A DNA stretch of 64,000 nucleotides from Oscillospiraceae bacterium (GCA_910575695.1 CAJTGJ010000025.1:1-64000); one strand, 5' to 3'. Positions 25,339 to 34,088 are shown, numbered from the stretch's first letter. Numbers and translations are program-made. Notes: a model not told the origin generated them from the letters alone.

Positions 25339-26319
25339 ATGAAATACGTGAACACTGTCTCAGGCCCCGCCGCCTCGAACCAGCTGGGGCGCACCCTGAT
25401 GCATGAGCACTTCCTGTTCGGCTACTGCGGCTTTCAGGGCGACGCCACGCTGGGGGGCTTCCGGGAGCGGGAATACCTGGACGCCTGCCTCAAGGCGGTG
25501 GAGGACGCCCGGGCCTACGGCATCGAAACCATCGTGGACGCCACCACCAACGAGTGCGGGCGCAATGTCCGCTTTCTCAAGCAGGTGGCCGACCTGACGG
25601 GAATCCGGATCATCTGCTCCACCGGCTATTACTTTGAGGCGGAAAGCTCCTTTGCCTACTGGAATTTCCGGAAGGGCTTCGCCGACGTCCAGCAGGAGAT
25701 CTACGAGATGATGCTGGCGGAGGTGACCCAGGGCATTGAGGGGACGGATATCAAGGCCGGGGTCATCAAGCTGGCCAGCAGCTATCAGCAGATCACCCCC
25801 ATGGAGGAGATGTTCTTCAAGGCGGCGGCACGGGTTCAGAAGGAGACAGGGGTGGTCATCATCACCCATACCCAGCAGGGCACCATGGGGCCCCAGCAGG
25901 CCGACCTGCTGATTGCCAGCGGCGCGGACCCGGGAAAGATTGCCATCGGCCATATGTGCGGAAGCATTGACGCGTCCTACCACGAGGAGGTGCTGAAGCG
26001 GGGGGTGTACGTGAACCTGGACCGTTTCGGCCTCCAGGGGGAGCTGTTCCACACCCCCACGGACGAACAGCGGATGGATTTGATCCAGACGCTGGTGGAC
26101 AAGGGGTACGGCGGTAAGATTCTGCTGGGCCACGATTCCGTCAATGTGAATTTGGGCCGTCCCATCGTCATGACGGAGATGATGCGGGAATCCCTCAAGG
26201 ACGCCAACATCCGCACCATAGGGGCAAAGGTGCTGCCTGGGCTGAAAAAGCGGGGCATGAGCGATGAACAGATCGATGCCCTCCTGCGGGCGAACCCCCA
26301 AAGCCTGTTCGCGTCTTAA
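25339..26319 (+). CDS. Phosphotriesterase-family metallohydrolase (lactonase or cyclohydrolase candidate)
   Basis: A 326-residue TIM-barrel protein with the full binuclear metal site of the phosphotriesterase family: His22 and His24 (MHEH), bridging Lys144 (VIKLA, expected to be carboxylated), His177 (THTQ), His205 (IGHMCG) and Asp266 (GHDS). Family members hydrolyse lactones and other esters using Zn2+ or Mn2+. Here it follows a 3-hydroxy acid dehydrogenase, so it could open a lactone or act as a Mn2+-dependent ring-opening hydrolase on a cyclic diketone. There is no signal peptide. GGAGGAGG precedes the ATG, and a terminator follows. Confidence 0.85.
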   Translation: MKYVNTVSGPAASNQLGRTLMHEHFLFGYCGFQGDATLGGFREREYLDACLKAVEDARAYGIETIVDATTNECGRNVRFLKQVADLTGIRIICSTGYYFEAESSFAYWNFRKGFADVQQEIYEMMLAEVTQGIEGTDIKAGVIKLASSYQQITPMEEMFFKAAARVQKETGVVIITHTQQGTMGPQQADLLIASGADPGKIAIGHMCGSIDASYHEEVLKRGVYVNLDRFGLQGELFHTPTDEQRMDLIQTLVDKGYGGKILLGHDSVNVNLGRPIVMTEMMRESLKDANIRTIGAKVLPGLKKRGMSDEQIDALLRANPQSLFAS

Positions 26320-26329
26320 AACCAATCAA

Positions 26330-26367
26330 AAGCCTGCGGGGCAGTGGAGCTGTCCCGCAGGCTTTTT
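26330..26367 (+). terminator. Terminator after the metallohydrolase gene
   Basis: Stem agcctgcggg / cccgcaggct followed by TTTTTT. A second inverted repeat (aactcccgga / tccgggagtt, about 26380-26420) follows and may end the convergent MFS gene. Confidence 0.85.
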
Positions 26368-26449
26368 TGCTTGAACGCGAAACTCCCGGAGGACTGGCAG
26401 GCGCCGCGCTCCGGGAGTTCCGCTGAGGAAGGAGTATTTTATTTACAGA

Positions 26450-27742
26450 TTATGTATTGTCCACATCCACTACGGGGACAACGTTGACGAAAATAATCAT
26501 CAGGCCGCCCACCAGGGCAATGATGGCAAACACCACGTAGGGGAGGGTGTAGCCGTCGGAGATCATGCGCAGGACGGCCAGCACGCCGAAGGACAGGGAG
26601 CGGACGACGCCCACGATGGTGTTCATCACGCTGTAGCAGATGGGGAAATCCTTGCGGCCGTAGATCAGCGCGGCCATGGAGGGCGGGAAGTTGCCGTTGC
26701 CGCCGATGCCGGCGCCCAGCATCACGATTCCCGCAACCATGATGGCGGTGTTGCTGCTCAGCAGCAGAAGGATGCCGATGCAGTACCAGATGCCAAAGAG
26801 GACGGAGGTCTTTTTGGTGCCGATCTTCTGATCCACTACGCCCCACAGGACGGAGCCCACGATGCCGATGACAGCGGCGATGGTGACCACGTTCAGGGCG
26901 GCCTGGAAGTCGTATCCCTTGGTGGTCTGGAAGAAGCCCACCAGCTGGGACATGATGCCCACGGTGGCCAGGCCGAAGAAGCCGTAGGCCACGCCGAAGA
27001 TCCAGGTCTTGGGGTTTTTCAAGGCGTCCAGGTAGGTGATTTCACTGTCTCCGCACTGCTCGCCCTGCTGCTTGAGCATCTCCGCCACATAGGGGTCGTT
27101 ATCCGGGTAACAGCCCGCTTCCTCGGGGGTCTCCTTGATAAAGAGCTGGGTCAGGATGCCCACCAGGATGATGACGCCGCCCATGATGGAAATGGCGATG
27201 GCGATGTTGAAATGGGCGCTCAGCTGGTTCAGGATCTGGCTGATGAGTGCGCTGGCCAGGTTCATGCCGATGGTGGTGAAGCCCATGACCACGCCCTTCT
27301 TGGTGGGGAACCAGTTGGTGCAGATGGACAGGCCCAGCACCAGGGAGAACGCGTTGATCAGGGTGACCATCAGCACCAGGCATACCGCGTATACCGGGAT
27401 GGAGGGGGCGTTTCCGTAGGCGATGGTGACAACGCCGGCGGCGATCATGGTGACGACGGTGGTCCGCTTCAGCCCGAACTTCCGGGCCAGACCGCCGAAG
27501 ACCATGACCAGAAACAGTGCGATGATGCTGGCGGGCGAGGAGATGGACAGCACCGCGTCAGGGTTCCAGCCGCGAAATGCGGCGATCTGCGGGACAATGA
27601 CGTTCAGGCCGTCCACGGTCATGCCGGTCATAAAGAAGAACCAGATGACCTGATAGATGGCTACCGTCCAGCCGTGCCGGCCGAAGTCCCACATTCCGGG
27701 TCTTTTTCCTGTCTTGTCAGGGGTTGCGCCTTGTTGCATCAT
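26450..27742 (-). CDS. MFS transporter of the oxalate/formate antiporter type
   Basis: The 430-residue membrane protein has twelve hydrophobic helices in two bundles with the central loop at about 195-235 (ETPEEAGCYPDNDPY). The ETPEEAGCYPDN phrase and overall pattern match OxlT-like MFS carriers found beside carboxylate and aromatic catabolic genes in gut anaerobes. It should move an organic anion or polyphenol-derived substrate across the cytoplasmic membrane. ACAAGGAGG precedes the double ATG. It lies between the dehydrogenase/hydrolase pair and the thiolase, which places it in the catabolic island as the likely uptake system. Confidence 0.85.
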   Translation of the reverse strand: MMQQGATPDKTGKRPGMWDFGRHGWTVAIYQVIWFFFMTGMTVDGLNVIVPQIAAFRGWNPDAVLSISSPASIIALFLVMVFGGLARKFGLKRTTVVTMIAAGVVTIAYGNAPSIPVYAVCLVLMVTLINAFSLVLGLSICTNWFPTKKGVVMGFTTIGMNLASALISQILNQLSAHFNIAIAISIMGGVIILVGILTQLFIKETPEEAGCYPDNDPYVAEMLKQQGEQCGDSEITYLDALKNPKTWIFGVAYGFFGLATVGIMSQLVGFFQTTKGYDFQAALNVVTIAAVIGIVGSVLWGVVDQKIGTKKTSVLFGIWYCIGILLLLSSNTAIMVAGIVMLGAGIGGNGNFPPSMAALIYGRKDFPICYSVMNTIVGVVRSLSFGVLAVLRMISDGYTLPYVVFAIIALVGGLMIIFVNVVPVVDVDNT

Positions 27743-27855
27743 GACAATTCCTCCTTGTCGTTTATGTCAAAATCTTAACATTTTCCACAAACAAAGGGAA
27801 ATTCCAAAGTAAGAGGCCGTTATACGCAAAAGGAATGACAATGATGCGGATATAG

Positions 27856-27890
27856 TATGCGCCCGTGTGCGTTTTGGCACGCGGGCGCAA
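27856..27890. other. GC-rich hairpin after the thiolase gene
   Basis: gcgcccgtgtgc / gcacgcgggcgc with a G-T pair and a short T-rich loop. It follows the thiolase stop codon on the minus strand but lacks a long T-run there; it probably ends or protects the message. Confidence 0.5.
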
Positions 27891-27909
27891 TTTTGGATGG
27901 GTTTTGTGC

Positions 27910-29076
27910 TTACAGCAGCTCGAAAATACCGGCCGCGCCCATGCCGCCGCCGATGCACATGGTCACCATACCGTATTTTCCGCCGTTGTCCCGCAGGTAG
28001 TCCAGCGCCTTGCAGGTCAGAAACGCGCCGGTCGCGCCCATGGGGTGGCCCAGGGCCATGGCCCCGCCGTAGGGGTTGACCTTTTTGGGGTCCATGCCCA
28101 GTTCCCGGATGCAGGGGAGGGCCTGGGCGGCAAAGGCCTCGTTCAGCTCAATGACGTCCATGGCGTCAATGGTCAGGCCCGCCCGCTTCAGCGCCTTGGG
28201 GACGGCGTGGATGGGGCCCAGGCCCATCATGGTGGAATCACAGCCCGCCACGGCGAAGCTCACCAGTCTGGCGATGGGCTTGGCGCCGATGGCCTGGGCC
28301 TTTTCCCGGTCCATCACCACCACGAAGGCGGCGGCGTCGGAGGTCTGGGAGGAGGTTGCGGCGGTGACGGTCCCCCCCTGGTCGGCGGGGAGGAAGCAGG
28401 GCTTCAGCGCCGCCAGCTTTTCCAGGCTGGTGCCGGGGCGGATGCCCTCGTCGGCGTCCACCACTTTTTCATTGCCCTGGGCGTCCTTCACCGTCACGGG
28501 GATGATGGAGGGGGCCAGTTTGCCCGCCGCCTGGGCCGCCGCGGCCTTGGCGTGGGATTCCACCGCCATCTGGTCCATGTCCTCCCGCCTGATGCCGTAC
28601 CGCTTCACGATGTTCTCGGCGGTGATGCCCATGGCCATATACGCGCCGGGGGCGTGCTCGTTCAGCCACGCGTCCTGATATTCCGCAGGATAGGGGGCGA
28701 AGGTGTCGCTCATGTCCTCCACGCCGCCGGCGATGATTACGTCGCCCTGGTTGGCGGCGATGGCGTTGGCGGCGGTGGCGATGGCCTGGAGGCCGGAGGA
28801 GCAGAAGCGGTTGATGGTGTGTCCGGACACGCTCGCCGGCAGTTCCGCCCGGGCGGCGACGCTTTTGGCGATGTTCATAGAGGTGGTGTTGTGCTGGACC
28901 GCACAGCCCATGATGATGTCCTCAATATCCGCCGGGTCCAGCCCGGGCACCCGGGCGATGACTCCCTTTAAGACCTGGGCGGAATATTCGATGGGGTGGA
29001 TGTCCTTGAACGACCCCTTGAAGGCCCGGCACACCGCGCTGCGGCCGTAGCCCACGATGACAGCTTCCTTGTTCAT
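27910..29076 (-). CDS. Acetyl-CoA acetyltransferase (thiolase)
   Basis: The 388-residue enzyme has all thiolase landmarks: the nucleophilic Cys92 in NRFCSSGLQAI, NEAFAAQALP, the catalytic His in GHPMGATGA and the second Cys in MCIGGGMGAAGIFE. It either cleaves acetoacetyl-CoA with CoA into two acetyl-CoA or runs the reverse condensation. In this island, with a CoA transferase and a BKACE enzyme, cleavage of acetoacetyl-CoA is the natural role. TAAGGAGG precedes the ATG. It is divergent from a LysR regulator, the usual arrangement for LysR control. Confidence 0.93.
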   Translation of the reverse strand: MNKEAVIVGYGRSAVCRAFKGSFKDIHPIEYSAQVLKGVIARVPGLDPADIEDIIMGCAVQHNTTSMNIAKSVAARAELPASVSGHTINRFCSSGLQAIATAANAIAANQGDVIIAGGVEDMSDTFAPYPAEYQDAWLNEHAPGAYMAMGITAENIVKRYGIRREDMDQMAVESHAKAAAAQAAGKLAPSIIPVTVKDAQGNEKVVDADEGIRPGTSLEKLAALKPCFLPADQGGTVTAATSSQTSDAAAFVVVMDREKAQAIGAKPIARLVSFAVAGCDSTMMGLGPIHAVPKALKRAGLTIDAMDVIELNEAFAAQALPCIRELGMDPKKVNPYGGAMALGHPMGATGAFLTCKALDYLRDNGGKYGMVTMCIGGGMGAAGIFELL

Positions 29077-29130
29077 ATATGGTGCCTCCTTACAGCATTT
29101 GGTATTTATTCTGACTAAAACTCAGGGGAG

Positions 29131-29155
29131 ATTTCCCGTGTGATTATATTGAAAT
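29131..29155. promoter_or_regulatory. Candidate LysR-type binding site
   Basis: The inverted repeat ATTTC-N15-GAAAT lies in the thiolase-lysR gap and overlaps a TATAAT on the minus strand (29143-29148) and the lysR -35. The arms are short, so this is tentative. Confidence 0.4.
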
Positions 29156-29178
29156 TGCATAATGAATTGTGGTATAAT
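29149..29178 (+). promoter_or_regulatory. Promoter of the LysR-family gene
   Basis: TTGAAA (29149-29154), 18 bp, TATAAT (29173-29178) preceded by TGG. Confidence 0.7.
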
Positions 29179-29242
29179 ATCCGTAAACTACCGCAACAGA
29201 GAATACAGCGGGCCGTGCGCCCTGCGGACAGGGGGATATGGG

Positions 29243-30142
29243 ATGGACATCAACCGGCTGGAGGAATTTGTGGTTTTGGCGGACTGCCTGAACTACAGCA
29301 AAGCCGCCAATCTTTTGTTCCTGACACAGCCCGTGCTCAGCCGGCACATCAATGATCTGGAGCGGGACCTGGGGGCCCAGCTGTTTATCCGGGACACCCA
29401 CAAGGTGGCGCTGACGCCGGTGGGCGAGCTGGCGGTGCATGAGATCGGCGGGGTGGTGGAGGCCTACCACAAGGCCATGCGGAACATCAAGGTCGCCACC
29501 GACAATCTGAACGGACGGATCAGCGTGGGATTTCTGGGGCAGGCCGTGCGCCCGTTTATCACCCGCTTTGTCCGGCACATGGGGAGCAAGCCCCAGGTTC
29601 AGATCGACTACACCTCCGTGGCGGAGCTGGATACGCTGATCCATTTTGTGGACACCGGCGCGGTGGACATCGGCTTCGTCACCCATGTGGAGACAGACCG
29701 GCTCCATGGGGTGGAGATCAAGTGGATCATGGACGATTCGCTGTGGGTCGCGGTGTCTCAGACCCACCCGCTGGCGGGCTTGGAGCGGGTCTCCATCCGG
29801 GAGCTGTCCGGAAAGCCCATCATCGTATATGACCGGGATACCAACCCCCACACCGCTATCTTCCACGAAAAGCTGTTCCAGCGCTTCGGCGCGGAGCTGA
29901 GCGTGATCCGGAAGGTCCGCAATGTGGAGTCCGGCCTGTTTCAGGCCAACCTGGGCCTTGGGTATTTCATCATCCCGCAGCATCTGCTGTATATGGCGCA
30001 GGATATGGCGGTCATCCCGATTTCCGACGAGAACGCTACCATCTCGCTCCATTTGATTTGGAAGAAAAGCAACACAAAAACCGCCCTTCAAACATTCATT
30101 AAGGAGTTTTCACGGTTCTACAGCAGTGAGTTTGGGGAATAG
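29243..30142 (+). CDS. LysR family transcriptional regulator
   Basis: The 299-residue protein has the N-terminal winged helix of LysR proteins (residues 1-60; LNYSKAANLLFLTQPVLSRHINDLERDLG) and a type-2 periplasmic-binding-like effector domain (about 90-295). It starts at the ATG at 29243 after AGGGGGA; upstream in-frame ATGs lie before or on the promoter. It is divergent from the thiolase gene and convergent with the CoA transferase genes, so it probably senses a pathway metabolite and activates the island. The 5' leader is about 60 bases. Confidence 0.9.
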   Translation: MDINRLEEFVVLADCLNYSKAANLLFLTQPVLSRHINDLERDLGAQLFIRDTHKVALTPVGELAVHEIGGVVEAYHKAMRNIKVATDNLNGRISVGFLGQAVRPFITRFVRHMGSKPQVQIDYTSVAELDTLIHFVDTGAVDIGFVTHVETDRLHGVEIKWIMDDSLWVAVSQTHPLAGLERVSIRELSGKPIIVYDRDTNPHTAIFHEKLFQRFGAELSVIRKVRNVESGLFQANLGLGYFIIPQHLLYMAQDMAVIPISDENATISLHLIWKKSNTKTALQTFIKEFSRFYSSEFGE

Positions 30143-30146
30143 GGAG

Positions 30147-30182
30147 AGCCGCCGCGCCGCAGCTGTGGCGCGGCGGTTTTAT
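30147..30182. terminator. Terminator between lysR and CoA transferase genes
   Basis: Stem gccgccgcgcc / ggcgcggcggt followed by TTTATT; can serve both convergent units. Confidence 0.75.
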
Positions 30183-30189
30183 TCTGGGT

Positions 30190-30837
30190 TTACTCCTCCA
30201 TCATCTTCAGATCGTCTGCCACGATCAGCCTGGGCTCCACCAGGGCCTGGATATCCTCCGGGGTTTTGCCCTGGCGGATCTCTTTCAGCACCAGCCCCTC
30301 ATCCGTGACGTCGATGACGCACTGCTCGGTGACAATGTGGTCCACGCACCGGGCGGCGGTCAGGGGGAAGGAGCACTCGTTGACGATTTTCCTGCCCCCG
30401 TCCCTGGTGGTCAGCTCCATAGCCACGATGACCTGGCGGGCGCCGTTGCACAGGTCCATGGCGCCGCCCATGCCGAAGCGGCGGTCCGGCGTGGCCCAGT
30501 TGGCCAGGTCGCCTTTGGCCGACACCTGGAGCGCCCCCAGCACCGTAGCCGCCATGCGGCCGCTGCGGATGATGGCGAAGGAGGCGGCTGTGTCAAACAC
30601 GGAAGCCCCCGGCATGGGTACGAAGGGATTGGAGCCCGCGTCGCAGAAGCGGTCGGAGACCATGATGTCGGTGGCGGCGTCGCCCACGCCGATCAGGCCG
30701 TTTTCCGTCTCAAACATGATGCCCTTTTCGGTGAATTCGGCGCAGAGATTGGGTATGCCGATGCCCAGGTTCACCACGTCGCCCACCTTGAAATACTGCG
30801 CGGCCCGCCGCGCGATAAAATGTCTGTTGTCCAGCAT
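30190..30837 (-). CDS. 3-oxoacid CoA-transferase, subunit B
   Basis: The 215-residue subunit carries the catalytic glutamate in the family motif ENGL (ETENGLIGVG, Glu45) that forms the glutamyl-CoA thioester. Other family phrases are VVNLGIGIPN and FGMGGAMDL. With subunit A it moves CoA between acyl groups; the family includes acetoacetate, butyrate and glutaconate transferases. Acetoacetate, the product expected from the BKACE enzyme of this island, is the likely acceptor. The gene follows subunit A by 13 bases, and AAGGAGGGG precedes the ATG. Confidence 0.92.
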   Translation of the reverse strand: MLDNRHFIARRAAQYFKVGDVVNLGIGIPNLCAEFTEKGIMFETENGLIGVGDAATDIMVSDRFCDAGSNPFVPMPGASVFDTAASFAIIRSGRMAATVLGALQVSAKGDLANWATPDRRFGMGGAMDLCNGARQVIVAMELTTRDGGRKIVNECSFPLTAARCVDHIVTEQCVIDVTDEGLVLKEIRQGKTPEDIQALVEPRLIVADDLKMMEE

Positions 30838-30850
30838 TGCCGTCCCCTCC

Positions 30851-31540
30851 TTATGCCAGGATCATGTCGATGTACACCCCAGGAACCCGCACGTCGTCGG
30901 GGGCGATCTCCGCCACATCGCACAGCAGATCGCACTCCACGATGGACAGGTCCGCCGCCGTGGCGATGATGGGGTGGGAGGCCGTGCCCGTGCCCCGGTA
31001 GGCCAGGTTGCCGATGAGGTCCGCCCGACGGGCCCGGGTGATGGCCACGTCGGCGTGGAGGGCCTCCTCCAGCAGATACTGCTCCCCCTTGACGGTGATG
31101 ATTTGCTTGCCCTCCTGCGCCACGGTGTTCAGGCCGGTTTTGGTCAGCACGCCGCCCAGCCCCGCGCCGCCGCAGCGGATGCGCTCGATGAAGGAGCCCA
31201 TGGGAGCCAGCTCCACCTGCATCTCCCCGGACAGCATCCGCTGGGACGCCTCCGGGTTGGTGCCCATGTGGGTGGTGATCATGCGGTCCACCCGGCCCGC
31301 CCGGATCAGCTTGCCGATGCCGATGCCGGGGTCGTGGCAGTCGATGGAATAGATGGTCAGATGCTTCGCGCCGCTGTCCATCAGGCAGTCGATGAGCCGC
31401 CAGGGGGCGTTGCACCCGGCCTGCCCGCCCACGGCGATGGTCTGCCCATCATGGAAGCAGGAGATAATCTCCTCACGGGAACGCACCTTGCCCCAGTCAA
31501 GGCGGCGGTCCTTGTGCTCTTTTACGAACTTTTCAGCCAT
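30851..31540 (-). CDS. 3-oxoacid CoA-transferase, subunit A
   Basis: A 229-residue subunit with the AtoD/CtfA-type segments: GQTIAVGGQAGCNAPWRLID, ITTHMGTNPEA, ELAPMGSFIERIRCGGAGLGGVLT. It provides the CoA-binding half of the enzyme. It differs from textbook AtoD in its N-terminal extension (about 30 residues, EKFVKEHKDRRLDWGKV). It lies downstream of an SDR gene, from which it is separated by a hairpin terminator, so it may be expressed partly by readthrough. AAAGGAG precedes the ATG. Confidence 0.9.
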   Translation of the reverse strand: MAEKFVKEHKDRRLDWGKVRSREEIISCFHDGQTIAVGGQAGCNAPWRLIDCLMDSGAKHLTIYSIDCHDPGIGIGKLIRAGRVDRMITTHMGTNPEASQRMLSGEMQVELAPMGSFIERIRCGGAGLGGVLTKTGLNTVAQEGKQIITVKGEQYLLEEALHADVAITRARRADLIGNLAYRGTGTASHPIIATAADLSIVECDLLCDVAEIAPDDVRVPGVYIDMILA

Positions 31541-31554
31541 AAGCGTACTCCTTT

Positions 31555-31591
31555 TTAAAAATGGGCTCCTGTCCTTGGGAACAGGAGCCCA
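31555..31591 (-). terminator. Internal terminator between SDR and CoA transferase genes
   Basis: Stem tgggctcctgt / acaggagccca, followed on the minus strand by ATTTTTAAAAAGG. Its position inside a run of co-oriented genes suggests partial termination. Confidence 0.65.
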
Positions 31592-31612
31592 ATTTGTGTG
31601 TGAAGGGATTTC

Positions 31613-32485
31613 TCAGGACGTAGCCACCAGGCCGCCGTCAGGATAAATGGTGGCAGCGGTGACCATGTCGGAGGCGGCGGAGGCCAGGAAGATGGCCGCG
31701 CCTACCACGTCGATCTCATAGCCGATGCGCTGGGCGGGCAGGGAGTTGGCGATGTTGTTGCGGACGTTCTCGTCGGGAGGCAGTATGCCCACCATCATGG
31801 GGGTGTAGGTGATGGTGGGTCCGATGGCGTTGACCTGCACGTTGGGCCGCAGGTCGGCGGCATAGGCCTTGGTCAGCATCTCCACCGCGCCCTTGGTGGT
31901 GTTGTAGGGCACGTTGCCGCCGCCGCCGTTGGCCACGGCGCGGATGCCGCGCACGGAGCCGATGTTGATGATCTTGCCGTAGCCCTTGTTGGTGTTGGGC
32001 TGGCCGGACTGGAGCTCTACGTACTCGTCGCCGTCCAGGTTGTGGTCCTTCATCCAGTTGCCGAAGTACTTGCAGGTCAGCATCAGGGAGGTGATGTTGG
32101 TGTGGAGCATCTTCTCGAAGAAGTCGGTCTCGATCTCCCAGGACCACATCTTCTTGTTGATGCCCTGGGAGTTTACCAGAATGTCGCAGCCGCCCAGGCC
32201 GTCGGGCCCGGTGACGGTGTCAACGGCCTTCTTCACGAACTCCTCGTCCCCCGCGTCGCCGGCCAGATACATCACCTTGACGCCGGGAGCGGCCACCTTC
32301 TCAATGGCGGCCTTGGCGGCCTGGAGCTTCTCCTCGCTGCGGGAGGAGATGCAGACGGAACAGCCGTTGGCGGCGTAGCCCTCGGCGATGGCCTGGCCGA
32401 AGCCGCCCGCGCCGCCGAAGATGACGGCCTTTTTGCCGGTGAGGTCAAACAGCTTGGTCAGATCACCATTATAAACTTTCGGCAT
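31613..32485 (-). CDS. Short-chain dehydrogenase/reductase (ring reductase candidate)
   Basis: The 290-residue SDR has the nucleotide motif GGAGGFG (24-30) and the active-site triad Ser177, Tyr194, Lys198 (YNTTK). It is longer than a minimal SDR because of an insertion at about 148-168 (DHNLDGDEYVELQSGQPNTNK). It lies in an operon with BKACE, crotonase and cupin genes. Known phloroglucinol reductases are SDRs of about this size, so reduction of a polyphenol ring is one possible role. Oxidation of a cyclitol or aldonate is another. AAAGGGG-type ribosome site upstream. Confidence 0.85.
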   Translation of the reverse strand: MPKVYNGDLTKLFDLTGKKAVIFGGAGGFGQAIAEGYAANGCSVCISSRSEEKLQAAKAAIEKVAAPGVKVMYLAGDAGDEEFVKKAVDTVTGPDGLGGCDILVNSQGINKKMWSWEIETDFFEKMLHTNITSLMLTCKYFGNWMKDHNLDGDEYVELQSGQPNTNKGYGKIINIGSVRGIRAVANGGGGNVPYNTTKGAVEMLTKAYAADLRPNVQVNAIGPTITYTPMMVGILPPDENVRNNIANSLPAQRIGYEIDVVGAAIFLASAASDMVTAATIYPDGGLVATS

Positions 32486-32544
32486 GACTTACAAACCCCT
32501 TTCAAACTGATTATCAGACGCGCCCGGGGCGCGTATCGTGTTTT

Positions 32545-32925
32545 TTACTGCTGGGGAGGCTGGAGGACCACCAGCATCTGGCACACCTCCGTGCCGGTGT
32601 TGGTGACGGACTTGGCGACGCCGCCCACACAGTGGAAGCTGTCCCCGGCGTGGAGGACGGTCTCGCCGTCCTCGGTTTTGAGGGTCATCTCGCCGGTGAG
32701 GATGTAGTAGATGGACTCCAGGGGGTTTGCGGCGAAGTCGGTGCTGCCGCCGGGGACGAAATAGGTGATCCCCATGATGATTTTGCCGCCCTCGATGTCG
32801 TTGGCGCCGCCGCCGTCCACGTCATGCAGGCGGGTGGGGACGCACTCGTAATGGCCCGCGGCGCTGTAGGCGTAAACGGTGCTGCCCTCGACGCCCTTGG
32901 CCCGCTGGATCCTGTACTTTGCCAT
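32545..32925 (-). CDS. Single-domain cupin protein
   Basis: A 126-residue cupin with motif 1 around VPGGSTDFAANPLESIYYILTGE and motif 2 around LHAGDSFHCVGGVAKSVTNTG. The usual metal-binding His pair of motif 1 is not evident, whereas His in motif 2 is, so a metal site is uncertain. It could be a small isomerase, a tautomerase-type helper or a ligand-binding protein. It sits between the crotonase and the SDR with GAGGAAA before the ATG. I cannot assign a reaction. Confidence 0.8.
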   Translation of the reverse strand: MAKYRIQRAKGVEGSTVYAYSAAGHYECVPTRLHDVDGGGANDIEGGKIIMGITYFVPGGSTDFAANPLESIYYILTGEMTLKTEDGETVLHAGDSFHCVGGVAKSVTNTGTEVCQMLVVLQPPQQ

Positions 32926-32946
32926 GATGGTTTCCTCCTTTTGTAT

Positions 32947-33960
32947 TTAGAACTTGTACCAGTCCGGCTCGTTGCTGTGCTCGAAGGTGTAGGGATTGGG
33001 AATCTCGCCGGATTCCACCTTCCTGAACCACTCAGCGGCCCGCTTGGGCATACCGGCCCACAGCTCCAGGGTCATGGGCTGCTCCATGTCGGTGGTGGCG
33101 TAGCGGTAGTCGTTGACGCGGCTGATGTACTTTTCGTCCTGCTGCTCGGAGTTCTCGTCGCCCAGGGTGCCGGCGGCGACCCGGAGCAGGGAGGCGTACT
33201 GCTCGGAGACGGTGTGCAGCTTCAGATCGTCCATCATCAGCTTCTTCAGCGGGCGCTTGGCCAGGTTGGACATGATGCACCGGTTCTCATAGGGCATACG
33301 CTTCCACATACGGGCGATCTCCCAGGCCCGCTCCAGACCCTTGCCCTTGGCCACCACCTCGGACACCATGCCGGCGTCCAGCATCTGCTGGGCGGTGATC
33401 TGCCGGGAGGTCATCATGTAGTAGGTGCCCCGCTTGGTGCCCAGGTAATGCTGCATCATCAGGCCCATGCCGTCGCCGGGGACCAGGCCGCCCTGGGCGT
33501 GGGGGACCTCGATCTTGGTGTCCTCGGTGACGATGGTCACGTCGCTGAGGAAGGCGCTGTCCCAGTGGAAGCCGGGGCCGGGCATGACGCCGATGGTGGG
33601 CACATCCAGATCGAACAGCATATTCTTGATCAGGTTGGTGTCGTCAAAATACTGGTGCTGGAAGCGCTCCTTGGGTAGCTGGGAATAGGTCTCCCAGCCA
33701 TTCGCGTCGGACTCGATCATCCAGTTGTCGCCGATGTGGGTGAAGATGATGATCTCGTTCTCCAGGTCCAGGGACAGCACCCGGACCAGCTGGGGGATGG
33801 CGCGGTGGGACATCCCGCTGTGGTGCATGGGGCCGTCCAGGGTCTTCCAGGTGACCTGGAGGATGCCGTCCTCCCGCTTCAGGTCGGCGAAATCCTTGAA
33901 CCATTCCTTGTACTCGTCAAGCCCGGGGAGCTTGACATAATCCGCTAACGGTCTTGCCAT
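32947..33960 (-). CDS. Crotonase-superfamily protein resembling 6-oxocamphor hydrolase
   Basis: The 337-residue protein has a crotonase core with the phrases HAQGGLVPGDG and YLGTKRGTYYMMTSRQITAQQ. From memory these align with 6-oxocamphor hydrolase (HFPSGIVPGDG; VLGSNRGRYFLLTGQEL), a crotonase that hydrolyses a C-C bond in a cyclic 1,3-diketone. The catalytic residues of that enzyme (His122, His145, Asp154) match His132, His154 and Asp163 here. A conserved acyl-CoA-binding start is lacking, and the N-terminal ~45 residues and C-terminal ~90 residues are extra. It may open a ring such as dihydrophloroglucinol to an oxo-acid. The ATG follows GAGGAGGAAA; the much longer open frame upstream runs through the next gene and is rejected. 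Confidence 0.75.
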   Translation of the reverse strand: MARPLADYVKLPGLDEYKEWFKDFADLKREDGILQVTWKTLDGPMHHSGMSHRAIPQLVRVLSLDLENEIIIFTHIGDNWMIESDANGWETYSQLPKERFQHQYFDDTNLIKNMLFDLDVPTIGVMPGPGFHWDSAFLSDVTIVTEDTKIEVPHAQGGLVPGDGMGLMMQHYLGTKRGTYYMMTSRQITAQQMLDAGMVSEVVAKGKGLERAWEIARMWKRMPYENRCIMSNLAKRPLKKLMMDDLKLHTVSEQYASLLRVAAGTLGDENSEQQDEKYISRVNDYRYATTDMEQPMTLELWAGMPKRAAEWFRKVESGEIPNPYTFEHSNEPDWYKF

Positions 33961-34088
33961 GATGTGTTTCCTCCTCGTCAGTTTTGGTTGATTTGATGTA
34001 ACTGGCTTTCTGGATATAAGTATACATTGACAGTTTTCAGAAAGGAAATTCCCCTTCCTTCGTCTGCTATGCCGAAACGGTATAGCCG

